Source of the DNA: LD21 sp963715785
GTDB lineage: Bacteria > Bacteroidota > Bacteroidia > Bacteroidales > VadinHA17
Assembly: GCA_963715785.1 (NCBI GenBank)
Contig: OY970276.1
Coordinates: forward strand, 3,100,001-3,164,000
Direction: 5' to 3'
Length of the DNA stretch: 64,000 bases
Part shown: in pieces, positions 44,450 through 53,491 of the stretch
Numbering within the stretch: position 1 is the first letter of the stretch
Layout: every line of letters starts with the position of its first letter
Translations under genes and position numbers: made by a program
Notes under the pieces: generated by a model
Databases searched by the model: none
The model's input: only the letters and a program-made list of their open reading frames with translations
What the model was told of the DNA's origin: nothing

Positions 44450-46240
44450 ATGATAAGACAGAAATTAGATGAAAAGGACATCAGTCGTAATAATCTCGAT
44501 AAATCATCTTCTCCTTATCTTCTTCAGCATATTGATAATCCGGTGTGGTGGCAGGAGTGGAGCGATGAAGTGACAGACTATGCCCTTAAGAGAAATAAGC
44601 TGCTATTCGTATCAGTGGGGTATGCAACCTGTCATTGGTGCCATGTTATGGCTGCCGAAGCCTTTTCAGACAAAGACACTGCCAATTATCTTAATGAGCA
44701 TTTTATCTGCATAAAGATTGACAGGGAGCAACGTCCTGATATTGATCAGTACCTTATGAATTTTATAAATAGGCAGAACGGAAGAGGCGGATGGCCTCTT
44801 AATGTATTCATGACTCCTGATCTGAGGCCTGTTTATGCGCTTACCTACGCACCAGTAAACTCGCGCGACGGGATGCTATCTTTTCTGCTGATCGCCACCA
44901 GGGTGAATGAGTTTTTTGAGAATAATAAAGAAAATATTCCTCCCTTTGTTCCGGCAGAAGATCCACCTGAGGTAGCTGAAGAATTGTCACTCGCAAAAAC
45001 TCTCTCAAAATATTATGATCGGGAGCATGGAGGGTTTGGAACAGCACAGAAATTTCCGCCTCATTGTACCCTGCTGTTTCTGTTGTATCAACTGGGTATT
45101 GAAGATAGTCCGTCGATAAGAAGTATATGCTGCAAAACCCTTGATGAAATATACCTGCGGGGGCTGAATGATCACCTCCAGGGAGGTATTTTCCGGTATT
45201 GTGTTGACAGGGAATGGACAATTCCTCACTTTGAAAAGATGCTTTACGACCAGGCATTGGCACTCTGGTGCTATTCACTTGCTTACAGAGTGATAGGCAA
45301 GGCAACTTATAAGCATATGGCGGAAAAGATCCTTCAGTGCCTCGATGATTGTTTTAAAGTTGACGGACTATACATAACCGGGCATGATGCTGACACTGAT
45401 CATGAAGAAGGAGCAACTTATCTTTGGAGTTATGAACAGCTTAAAAATGAATTGCTCCCGGAAGAATTTGAAAATTTTTCCAGAACATATTTTATCGAAA
45501 AATCAGGAAACTTTTATGGACATATCCATTTAATCAGGAAAAATGATAATCCTCTTGATGAGATTGAAGAAAAGCTTCTGACCATCCGGTTAAAGAGGAA
45601 ACAGCCTGTGAGAGATGAAAAAATCCTGAGTGGAATGAATGCTCTTGTGGCAATCGCAATCATGCAGGCAGGCAGACATCTTATCAAGCCCGATCTTGAA
45701 AAGAATGCAGCAAATCTTATACATAGCCTCTTAGACAAATTCTGGGATGGGAAGAATCTGAAGCACTCATTATATAGGGGTGTATTTCAGGATCAGAGTT
45801 ACCTTTACGACGGGGCTGCAATTCTGACGGCAGTAAGTATGCTGTTTGAGAATGATGATACCTGGAAAGACATTATGTTGCAGATGACCGCTTATGTCGG
45901 ATCTTTCAGGGACGGCAACAAATGGTTGGAATCGAAAGCCGGAGATTTTCGTGCAGTATATGCTTCATGGTCCGATCACCCTATTCCCTCAAGCGTAAGC
46001 CTGGCAGAAATGGGTTTCACCCGCGTGGCTCTGCTGACAGGTAAGGAATATAGCACCAGGGAATACAGAGAGCCTTTTATATCAGACTTTTACAATATCA
46101 CTGCTATGATTAATAATGGCCTGTTTCACCTGGTTGAATCGCAAAAAAACCTGCCATGGGATCATTTACCAGTTAATTCCATCAGGATCAGAGGTAATAA
46201 TGAAACCGACTGCTTCATGGGCACATGCAGCCCATTGTAG
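44450..46240 (+). CDS. DUF255 thioredoxin-domain protein (YyaL/SSP411-like)
   Basis: 596 residues. The N-terminus has the DUF255 thioredoxin-like domain with the CxxC pair Cys61/Cys64 in GYATCHWCHVMAAEAFSD and QRPDIDQYLMNFINRQNGRG, followed by GWPLNVFMTPDLRPV. The C-terminal part is an alpha/alpha barrel (GLNDHLQGGIFRYCVDREW, IPHFEKMLYDQALAL). The barrel is somewhat short for the family, whose members are often 670-690 residues. It is cytoplasmic and of unknown reaction. A 14-bp inverted repeat TTACCG-GT-CGGTAA (44394-44407) lies about 43 bp upstream of the start. Confidence 0.9.
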   Translation: MIRQKLDEKDISRNNLDKSSSPYLLQHIDNPVWWQEWSDEVTDYALKRNKLLFVSVGYATCHWCHVMAAEAFSDKDTANYLNEHFICIKIDREQRPDIDQYLMNFINRQNGRGGWPLNVFMTPDLRPVYALTYAPVNSRDGMLSFLLIATRVNEFFENNKENIPPFVPAEDPPEVAEELSLAKTLSKYYDREHGGFGTAQKFPPHCTLLFLLYQLGIEDSPSIRSICCKTLDEIYLRGLNDHLQGGIFRYCVDREWTIPHFEKMLYDQALALWCYSLAYRVIGKATYKHMAEKILQCLDDCFKVDGLYITGHDADTDHEEGATYLWSYEQLKNELLPEEFENFSRTYFIEKSGNFYGHIHLIRKNDNPLDEIEEKLLTIRLKRKQPVRDEKILSGMNALVAIAIMQAGRHLIKPDLEKNAANLIHSLLDKFWDGKNLKHSLYRGVFQDQSYLYDGAAILTAVSMLFENDDTWKDIMLQMTAYVGSFRDGNKWLESKAGDFRAVYASWSDHPIPSSVSLAEMGFTRVALLTGKEYSTREYREPFISDFYNITAMINNGLFHLVESQKNLPWDHLPVNSIRIRGNNETDCFMGTCSPL

Positions 46241-46334
46241 TACAATCATTTTATGAATGAACTTTTGAGGTTTGCTCAATGTTATATCTTAACGACCCTC
46301 CAAATTATACCTTATACCTTTTAATTTAGGAGTT

Positions 46335-47117
46335 ATGAAGAAGACGGCCTTAATTACGGGAGCTTCAAACGGAATCGGTTATGAACTTGCGAAAATTCAT
46401 GCTGAAAACAAAGGGAATCTTATACTCGTTGCACGAAGTCTTGATAAGCTTAATAGTCTTAAGGTTGAACTCGAGGAAAAGCACAATATTTCAGTACTTA
46501 CCATTGCAAAGGATCTTTCAGTTCCCGGAGCTGCAAGGGAAGTGTACGATGAGGTGAAAAAAGAAAGTCTGGGAGTCGACCTGCTTATCAATAATGCTGG
46601 TTTCGGCGACTATTGTTTTTTTGCTGAAAGTGACTGGAATAAACAGGAGCAGATGGTCAACCTGAATATTATTGCATTAATCCATCTGACATGGTTATTC
46701 CTTCGTGATATGATTTGCAGGCACGACGGTAAGATACTAAATGTCGCATCCACAGCCTCTTTTCTGCCTGGTCCGGCAATGTCGGTTTATTTCGCCACTA
46801 AAGCATTTGTTCTGAGCTTTTCAGAAGCTGTAAACGAGGAAGTCAGGGAGCAGGGGATAACAATAACTGCTTTATGCCCGGGTTCTACTCAAAGCGGTTT
46901 CCAGGCAGCAGCTGCAAGGCCGGACAAGACTCCCGGCGCGCGTAACAACCTTGCATCAGCCCGGGAAGTTGCAGAATATGGCTACGCAGCAATGCTAAAA
47001 GGAAAAGCTGTTGCCATTCACGGTTTAAAGAATAGCCTGATGATTAATACTATGAGATTTATACCAAGATATGTCGTTTTGAAGCTCGTGAAAATGAGTC
47101 AGCTAAAGAAACTTTGA
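46335..47117 (+). CDS. SDR family NAD(P)-dependent oxidoreductase
   Basis: 260 residues with TGASNGIG at 8-15, NNAG at 86-89, Ser139, and YFATK giving Tyr152/Lys156. LCPGSTQSGFQAAAARPDK at the C-terminal half is typical of a group annotated as 'SDR family, DltE-like'. AGGAG precedes the start. It is followed 21 bp later by a second NAD(P)-binding gene in the same direction, likely an operon. Substrate unknown. Confidence 0.9.
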   Translation: MKKTALITGASNGIGYELAKIHAENKGNLILVARSLDKLNSLKVELEEKHNISVLTIAKDLSVPGAAREVYDEVKKESLGVDLLINNAGFGDYCFFAESDWNKQEQMVNLNIIALIHLTWLFLRDMICRHDGKILNVASTASFLPGPAMSVYFATKAFVLSFSEAVNEEVREQGITITALCPGSTQSGFQAAAARPDKTPGARNNLASAREVAEYGYAAMLKGKAVAIHGLKNSLMINTMRFIPRYVVLKLVKMSQLKKL

Positions 47118-47138
47118 AAAATCCAAAAAACATAAACA

Positions 47139-48062
47139 ATGCAAACAATTTTAGGAGCAAATGGCACAATTGGTTCCGTTCTGGCAAAAGAATTACTGGT
47201 TTATACTGACAAAATAAGACTTGTGAGCCGTAACCCAAGAAAAGTCAATGAAACTGATGAACTCTTCTCTGCTGATCTTTCAAATCCAGCTATCGTGGAA
47301 CAAGCTGTCGCCGGGTCGGATGTGGTATATCTTGTCGTGGGCTTTGACTATAATCTTAAGGTTTGGGAGGAGAAATGGCCCAGACTAATGAAGGCGACTA
47401 TAAATTCATGCATAAAAAACAAGGCCAGGCTCGTTTTTTTTGATAATGTGTACTCGTACGATATAAATTCTATTCCTCATATGACTGAGGAATCTCCGTA
47501 TAATCCGCCAAGCAGAAAAGGTGCAGTCCGAATGCAGATCGCTGAGATGATAATGGATGAGGTAAAAGCCGGAAAGCTGATGGCCCTTATTGCCCGTTCC
47601 GCTGATTTCTATGGTCCCGATAATGATAAAAGCTTTGTTAATGAAATGGTGTACAAAAACTTTAAAAAAGGTATGCGCGCCAACTGGTTCCTCGACGCTG
47701 ACAAGAAACATTCGTTCACATTTACTCCCGATGCCGCAAAAGCTACTGCTTTATTAGGCAATACTCATGATGCCTATAACACTGTCTGGCATCTCCCTAC
47801 CGACAGGAATACTCTCACCGGCAGAGAGTTTATCAGACTCTTTTCAACTGAAATGAAAGTTGCAAACAAGCTGTTTGTCATGCCGTTGTGGATGATAAAA
47901 GCCGCCGGGATTTTTGTTCCCATAATGAAAGAAATGCCTGAAATGATGTATCAGTACGACAGGGATTATTTTTTCGACTCTTCAAAATTTGAAAAACGAT
48001 TCAATTTTAAAGTAACTCCCTACGAGGAGGGAGTGAAATTAACCGTTAACCATTCTGCATAG
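47139..48062 (+). CDS. NAD-dependent epimerase/dehydratase-like protein
   Basis: 307 residues of an extended/atypical SDR: MQTILGANGTIGSVLAKELL (a modified glycine motif), then DVVYLVVGFDYNLKVWEEKW, VFFDNVYSYD (YxxxN in place of YxxxK is possible here), ARSADFYGPDN and HLPTDRNTLTGREFIRLFS. Similar proteins are annotated as NAD-dependent epimerase or NmrA-like. It is probably co-transcribed with the SDR upstream. The altered active-site region leaves the catalytic activity uncertain. Confidence 0.8.
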   Translation: MQTILGANGTIGSVLAKELLVYTDKIRLVSRNPRKVNETDELFSADLSNPAIVEQAVAGSDVVYLVVGFDYNLKVWEEKWPRLMKATINSCIKNKARLVFFDNVYSYDINSIPHMTEESPYNPPSRKGAVRMQIAEMIMDEVKAGKLMALIARSADFYGPDNDKSFVNEMVYKNFKKGMRANWFLDADKKHSFTFTPDAAKATALLGNTHDAYNTVWHLPTDRNTLTGREFIRLFSTEMKVANKLFVMPLWMIKAAGIFVPIMKEMPEMMYQYDRDYFFDSSKFEKRFNFKVTPYEEGVKLTVNHSA

Positions 48063-48074
48063 ACATAAATGGCT

Positions 48075-48151
48075 GCCTCTGCCTCTGCCTCTGCCTCTGC
48101 CTCAACCTCAACCTCAACCTCAGCCTCACCCTCAGCCTCAGCCTCAACCTC
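48075..48151 (+). repeat. Hexanucleotide microsatellite (GCCTCT/ACCTCA/GCCTCA)n
   Basis: About 13 units of six bases, first GCCTCT, then ACCTCA and GCCTCA variants, between the epimerase gene and the helicase gene. Reading frames across it encode only Ala/Ser/Thr or Arg/Leu repeats and are not believed. It is close upstream of the helicase gene. Confidence 0.92.
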
Positions 48152-48263
48152 CCCTGGCTTTTGGCACAAACATGAAACTCTGGATAATAAAGACTACCTT
48201 CGCCGCCATTCAATCCGGTTGATAAAGACAGAGATCCGGACATTTTCATTTAAATATTAAAAT

Positions 48264-49505
48264 ATGCATTTTGAATCATTAAACATTATAGAACCAATAC
48301 TTAAATCATTAAAGGAAGAGGGCTACACGGAACCAACACCAATTCAGGTACAGGCAATACCGATTGTTTTATCGGGGACCGACCTCATAGGTTGCGCTCA
48401 GACAGGTACGGGCAAAACTGCCGCTTTCGCTGTTCCGGTCCTTCAGCTATTAAGCCGTAACAAATCGTTTGACAGAAAGAAGAAGATAAGAAGTCTTATA
48501 GTGACTCCAACAAGGGAACTTGCAATACAGATTGATGAGAGTTTCAAAGCCTATGGCCGTTATACTGGTCTGACATGCACTGTCGTATTCGGGGGAGTCA
48601 ATCAGAATCCTCAGACTAAAGCTTTGAATAATGGTGTGGATATCCTGGTTGCAACACCTGGCAGGCTGCTTGATCTGATGAGCCAGGGATTCATTTCATT
48701 AAAGGACGTAGAAATATTTGTTCTGGATGAAGCCGACAGGATGCTCGATATGGGCTTTATTCATGATGTAAGAAGACTTATAGCAGAGCTTCCTCAGAAA
48801 CGGCAATCTTTATTTTTTTCTGCAACTATGCCGCCAGAAATCGTGAGATTGGCAGGATCTATAGTTTTTAAACCTAAAAAAGTGGAAGTTACCCCATCGG
48901 CATCGACAGTTGATATTGTGGAACAGTTTGTCTATTTCATTGACAAAGGAAACAAGAATTCCTTGTTGCTCGAATTGCTTAGTGATAACAGAATAAAGAC
49001 AGCTTTGGTTTTTACACGCACCAAGTATGGAGCCGACAAAGTCGTAAGGGTACTTAAAAAGAAAAATATAAGCTCTGAAGCTATCCATGGCAATAAGGCT
49101 CAAAATGCACGACAGAAGGCGCTTTCCGGTTTCAAGGCCCAGACAACGCGTGTGCTGGTTGCAACAGATATAGCAGCCCGGGGAATTGATGTTGATGATC
49201 TGGAGTATGTAATAAATTTTGAAATTCCCAATATCCCCGAAACTTATGTACACCGAATCGGAAGGACAGGCAGGGCAGGAGCCAGGGGAACAGCTATATC
49301 ATTTTGCGATGCTGATGAAAAAGAATACCTGAGGGATATTGAAAAGCTGATCACTAAAAAGATTCAGGTTATTGATGATCACCCATTTCCGTTAATTGAT
49401 CTTAACCCGGTTAAGCCTGAGAAACAGCAATTCAACCACCGCATGCCCCGCAGGTCAGGTTCCTCAGGGAAGCTGATCCCTGATCGCAGAAATCAAAGAC
49501 GATAA
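48264..49505 (+). CDS. DEAD-box RNA helicase (RhlE-like)
   Basis: 413 residues with all core motifs: Q motif TPIQVQAIP, I AQTGTGKTAAF, Ia PTRELAIQ, Ib TPGR, II DEAD, III SAT, IV VFTRTK, V ATDIAARGIDV and VI HRIGRTGRAG. A short basic C-terminal tail (RMPRRSGSSGKLIPDRRNQR) fits the RhlE group. It unwinds RNA duplexes in ribosome assembly or mRNA decay. Start at the ATG at 48264, about 110 bp after the microsatellite. Confidence 0.95.
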   Translation: MHFESLNIIEPILKSLKEEGYTEPTPIQVQAIPIVLSGTDLIGCAQTGTGKTAAFAVPVLQLLSRNKSFDRKKKIRSLIVTPTRELAIQIDESFKAYGRYTGLTCTVVFGGVNQNPQTKALNNGVDILVATPGRLLDLMSQGFISLKDVEIFVLDEADRMLDMGFIHDVRRLIAELPQKRQSLFFSATMPPEIVRLAGSIVFKPKKVEVTPSASTVDIVEQFVYFIDKGNKNSLLLELLSDNRIKTALVFTRTKYGADKVVRVLKKKNISSEAIHGNKAQNARQKALSGFKAQTTRVLVATDIAARGIDVDDLEYVINFEIPNIPETYVHRIGRTGRAGARGTAISFCDADEKEYLRDIEKLITKKIQVIDDHPFPLIDLNPVKPEKQQFNHRMPRRSGSSGKLIPDRRNQRR

Positions 49506-49569
49506 TATAAGGCTGACGAGCATATCGGCAATCGTGAAGATCTGAACATTGTGAGGCTATTTTTTTTTA

Positions 49570-49593
49570 CTTTAGGAAAATATTTTCCTAAAG
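49570..49593. repeat. Perfect 24-bp palindrome
   Basis: CTTTAGGAAAATATTTTCCT followed by AAAG is its own reverse complement. It lies in the 233-bp gap between the helicase and epimerase-like genes. A T-run precedes rather than follows it, so it does not look like a terminator for the helicase gene; it may be a protein-binding site. Confidence 0.7.
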
Positions 49594-49738
49594 AGATACA
49601 TTTAGGCTGCTTCCAATGAAAAATTTCGGTAATACAATGCTGAATGTTGTATTTGGGTGGCAAAAATGGAGTGCATTCATTATTTTGCATGAAATTGTTA
49701 ATCCCTTGTCAACAGCATCATACCTTGCTTAAACTGTC

Positions 49739-51079
49739 ATGATCATGAAAATTTTTATCTTTCTTATCATCGTTGTATTTCTTTCAACAAATGCTGATGC
49801 TGCTCAAAGAAATCCCGAAGAAGCACCCGAGACTCAGCAAAGGATGAATCAGTTGAAAGCGGAAGTATTTAAGAATCTTACACAAAATCTCCTTCCGTAC
49901 TGGTCGGATCATATGGTGGATCACAGAAACCAGGGGTTCTATGGCCGTATAAACAAAGATAATAAGGTCTTCGCTTACGAGGATAAAGGGGGAATCCTGA
50001 ATGCCAGGATCTTGTGGACATATTCTTCAGCTTACCGCATTTTTAAAGATACTGCATATCTGCGGCTGGCTGCCAGGGCCAAAGATTATATAATGGCACA
50101 TTTTATTGACAAGGAATATGGAGGAGCCTTCATGAGCGTGAAATGGGACGGGAAACCTTCTGATACCAGGAAACAGACCTATACTCAATCATTTTTTATC
50201 TATGGTTTAACAGAATATTACAGGGCTACCGGTGATAAAGCTGCCCTTAAAGCTGCACAGGACATATTTGAGCTCGTTGAGAAATATGCGCTTGACAGAA
50301 AGGATGACGGATATTTTGAGGTATTCACACGCGATTGGCATCGGACACATGATCTGCTGATAGGTGAAAAAACGGCAAAGGACGAAAAGACAATGAATAC
50401 CCATCTTCATCTGATGGAAGCTTACGCAAATCTATACCGTGTATGGCCCGATAAAAAAGTGGCTGACCGTTTAAAAAATCTTGTGGAAATTTTTCTGGAT
50501 AAAATTACGGACCCCGGCAGCTCACATCTTATCTGTTTCATGGACAGGAGCTGGAACAGAACTTCTTCAGTAGATTCATACGGACATGATATCGAAGCAT
50601 CATGGCTTCTGGCAGAAGCAGCAGGTTTGCTGGGCGATCCCGACCTGCTCAGGAGGGTAAAAGAAACGGGTATGAAAATAGCTGCAGCCGCTGAAGAAGG
50701 TTTACAGCCTGACGGAAGCATGATCTATGAGAAGGATGCGTCGAACGGATCGAGAAACACAGAAAGAAGCTGGTGGGTACAGTCTGAAACAATCGTCGGG
50801 TATCTCAATGCTTATGAGACAACCGGGAATGAGAAGTATCTTGATCATTCGGTAAATTGCTGGAATTATACAAGAAACCACCTGGTTGATAATAAGGCAG
50901 GCGGTTGGTTCAGTTCAGTATCCGAATCAGGAATTGCCGGCAAAGGGGATAAGGGAGGATTCTGGGTCTGTCCATATCACAACGGACGAATGTGCATGGA
51001 AATCATTGAAAGAGTTTCTCATGATTCAAATAAGCAATTGTATGACGAGCCGGAAACCAATTTAATTGAAACACTATAG
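49739..51079 (+). CDS. AGE family epimerase, cellobiose 2-epimerase-like, secreted
   Basis: 446 residues with a signal peptide (MIMKIFIFLIIVVFLSTNAD, then AAQ). The alpha/alpha barrel carries cellobiose 2-epimerase features: GFYGRINKDN, NTHLHLMEAYANLYR, DSYGHDIEASWLL, and KGGFWVCPYHNGRMCMEI with the usual His residues. Such enzymes isomerise the reducing-end glucose of beta-1,4 disaccharides (for example cellobiose, mannobiose) into mannose, normally in the cytoplasm. Secretion here suggests action on oligosaccharides in the periplasm. No mannan-utilisation genes are adjacent. A second ATG at 49745 would work as well. Confidence 0.85.
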   Translation: MIMKIFIFLIIVVFLSTNADAAQRNPEEAPETQQRMNQLKAEVFKNLTQNLLPYWSDHMVDHRNQGFYGRINKDNKVFAYEDKGGILNARILWTYSSAYRIFKDTAYLRLAARAKDYIMAHFIDKEYGGAFMSVKWDGKPSDTRKQTYTQSFFIYGLTEYYRATGDKAALKAAQDIFELVEKYALDRKDDGYFEVFTRDWHRTHDLLIGEKTAKDEKTMNTHLHLMEAYANLYRVWPDKKVADRLKNLVEIFLDKITDPGSSHLICFMDRSWNRTSSVDSYGHDIEASWLLAEAAGLLGDPDLLRRVKETGMKIAAAAEEGLQPDGSMIYEKDASNGSRNTERSWWVQSETIVGYLNAYETTGNEKYLDHSVNCWNYTRNHLVDNKAGGWFSSVSESGIAGKGDKGGFWVCPYHNGRMCMEIIERVSHDSNKQLYDEPETNLIETL

Positions 51080-51104
51080 TCTGACCTGACTATACGGACT
51101 GAGA

Positions 51105-52766
51105 TTATTCCTTTTTGTCATCATCACGGATCTGGACTCTTCTGATCTTCCCGCTTATTGTTTTGGGAAGTTCAGTTACAAATTCGACTAACCGAGGATA
51201 TTTATATGGAGCTGTCACTTTCTTAACGTGTTCCTGAAGTTCTTTTGCCAGTTCCTCACTTGGATGGTAGTTTTTGGAAGGCACGATTGTTGCTTTAACG
51301 ATCTGTCCCCTGTCGGGATCGGGAACTGCGGTAATAGCACATTCCAGTACAGCAGGATGTTCCATAAGGGCACTCTCCACTTCAAAGGGGCCAATACGGT
51401 ATCCTGAGCTTTTTATGACATCATCTGCTCTTCCCACAAACCAGAAATAGCCGTCTTCATCACACCATGCCATATCGCCCGTCCTGTATACACCATTTGT
51501 CCAAACACTTGCAGTCAGCTGTTCATCGCGGTAATAACCGTTAAACATGCCAACGGGTTTGCTTTGTGCTGTGCGGATTACAATCTCACCCTCGTTTCCG
51601 GCTTCGCATGGATTGCCTTCTTCATCGACAATTGTAATATCATAGCCCGGTGAAGGCATTCCCATAGAACCCGGCTTTGGTTTCATCCAGGGATAGGTGG
51701 CAACTGCTACAGTGCATTCAGTCTGCCCGTAACCTTCCATCAGCTTAATTCCTGTATGTTCAAAAAATTGCCTGAATACTTCGGGGTTTAAAGGTTCTCC
51801 GGCAACTACACAGTACTTTAGATGGCTTAGATCAAATTTGGTAAGATCTTCCTTGATGAGGAACCTGTAAATGGTAGGAGGTGCACAAAATGTTGTGATC
51901 TTGTATTTTTCAATTACTTCCATAAGGTTTTTCGGAACGAATTTGTCATAATCGTATGTCATTACAGCGCTGCCCGACAACCATTGACCATACAACTTGC
52001 CCCATGCTGATTTGGCCCAGCCGGTATCGGCTACAGTGAAATGCAGTCCGTTATCCTGAACATTCTGCCAGTATTTTGCAGTAAGGATGTGGCCCAGAGG
52101 GTAAATAAAGTCGTGGTTTACCATTTTGGGCATTCCGGTTGTACCTGAAGTAAAATAGAGCAGCATTATGTCATCATTTTTGGTTGCCTGATCACCGACG
52201 GGCCTGACAAAGCTTTCCGGGCTGCTTTCCATGCCTTTTGTGAAATTAAGCCATCCGGATCTATCTTCCCCGATCATCACTTTAAGCTTCAATGTAGGTG
52301 ACTTTGGCTCTGCTTCCTCTATATGCTGAATGACTTCGGGGTCGGGCAGGCAAACGATCATCTTAATATCCGCAGCATTATTCCTGTAAATGATATCCTT
52401 AGTTGAAAGCAGGTGCGTGGCTGGAATTGTAATTGCTCCTATCTTATTCAATGCCAGGGTGCAGAACCAGAATTCAAAATGTCTTTTCAGTATAAGCATT
52501 ACCGGGTCGCCCTTAACTATACCAAGGGATTTGAAAAAATTGGCTGTTTTATCGCTGTAATACTTCATCTGAGCAAATGTAAAAACAGCTTCATTGCCCT
52601 TATCATCACACCATACCATTGCAATTTTTGAGGGATCGTTGTTTGCAATTTCATCAACTACATCATACGCAAAATTGAAATTTTCCGGAATCCTGATTCT
52701 GAAATCACTCCTAAATTCCTCGTAAGAGCTGAATTCAATTTTATTGAGATATTTATTTAAGACCAT
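51105..52766 (-). CDS. AMP-dependent acyl-CoA ligase (medium-chain / butyrate-type)
   Basis: 553 residues: AMP-binding P-loop LLYFTSGTTGMPKMVNHDFI, then the nucleotide motif GYGQTECTVAV, GVYRTGDMAWCDEDGYFWFV, GRADDVIKSSGYRIGPFEVE and the C-terminal acyl-transfer Lys in LPKTISGKIRR. The closest annotated group is ACSM/butyrate-CoA ligase-like. It activates a carboxylic acid to its CoA ester in the cytoplasm. The gene lies 20 bp downstream of an XRE-cupin regulator on the same strand, a common pairing in Bacteroidota and Clostridia, so the regulator probably senses a ligand linked to the acid. Confidence 0.9.
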   Translation of the reverse strand: MVLNKYLNKIEFSSYEEFRSDFRIRIPENFNFAYDVVDEIANNDPSKIAMVWCDDKGNEAVFTFAQMKYYSDKTANFFKSLGIVKGDPVMLILKRHFEFWFCTLALNKIGAITIPATHLLSTKDIIYRNNAADIKMIVCLPDPEVIQHIEEAEPKSPTLKLKVMIGEDRSGWLNFTKGMESSPESFVRPVGDQATKNDDIMLLYFTSGTTGMPKMVNHDFIYPLGHILTAKYWQNVQDNGLHFTVADTGWAKSAWGKLYGQWLSGSAVMTYDYDKFVPKNLMEVIEKYKITTFCAPPTIYRFLIKEDLTKFDLSHLKYCVVAGEPLNPEVFRQFFEHTGIKLMEGYGQTECTVAVATYPWMKPKPGSMGMPSPGYDITIVDEEGNPCEAGNEGEIVIRTAQSKPVGMFNGYYRDEQLTASVWTNGVYRTGDMAWCDEDGYFWFVGRADDVIKSSGYRIGPFEVESALMEHPAVLECAITAVPDPDRGQIVKATIVPSKNYHPSEELAKELQEHVKKVTAPYKYPRLVEFVTELPKTISGKIRRVQIRDDDKKE

Positions 52767-52786
52767 TAGTATTCATTCTTAGGTTA

Positions 52787-53341
52787 TTATAAAACAATCG
52801 CAAGAAACTTCACCTGTTCATTATTAAGGGCTCTCATGGCATGTTTGTATCCTGAATCAAAATAGAGGGAATCACCTTCATTCAGAATGATTTCATGACC
52901 ATCAATAATGGTCATCATGGTTCCCTTTATAACATAATTGAATTCCTGGCCGGGATGGGAATTAAATTCCAGCAATGTATTTTCCTTGTCGGGGTCAACG
53001 GTAACCATGAAAGGTTCGACCTTTTTATGTACAAAATTATAAGCCAGGTTTTCATACTTATACTGTTTTCTGCGTTCAAGCTTCAAACCCTTGCCATTTC
53101 TGACGACTCCGTAAATATGAAGCCTGGGGTTATCTCCGCCAAGCATAACAGATAATTCCACATTGAAGAGCTCCGATATTTTGAAGATAATTCCAACGGG
53201 GATATCCGTATTGCCACTCTCATAATCAAGATAGAGATCTGCCTTTATGCCAAGCTTGACAGCCAGGGTTTCAGCAGAAATTCCGGAGATTTCACGGATC
53301 TCTTTTATTCGTTCAGCAATCTGTTTTATCTGTTCAGTCAT
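52787..53341 (-). CDS. XRE-family regulator with C-terminal cupin domain
   Basis: 184 residues: N-terminal HTH (ERIKEIREISGISAETLAVK, YESGNTDIPVGIIFKISELF) and a C-terminal cupin (SHPGQEFNYVIKGTMMTIID, GDSLYFDSGYKHAMRAL). The cupin probably binds a small-molecule ligand that changes DNA binding. It precedes the acyl-CoA ligase gene in the same operon and likely controls it. Confidence 0.9.
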   Translation of the reverse strand: MTEQIKQIAERIKEIREISGISAETLAVKLGIKADLYLDYESGNTDIPVGIIFKISELFNVELSVMLGGDNPRLHIYGVVRNGKGLKLERRKQYKYENLAYNFVHKKVEPFMVTVDPDKENTLLEFNSHPGQEFNYVIKGTMMTIIDGHEIILNEGDSLYFDSGYKHAMRALNNEQVKFLAIVL

Positions 53342-53491
53342 GATTGATCAGTTTTTTGTACTCAATATTACAGAATTTTTTTATATGGAATTAGTTATTG
53401 ACAATAACTTAAGCCATGGCTGAATTATTTGAGAGCTTTTTGCAATACATGCTCTCAGAGATTATTATTAAGCGTCCTGTTTTTGGAGGTA

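Noticed and set aside
48069..48260. Open frames across the microsatellite (Ala-Ser-Thr repeats on plus, Arg-Leu repeats on minus).
   Set aside because: Composition comes only from the hexanucleotide repeat; no conserved sequence outside it.
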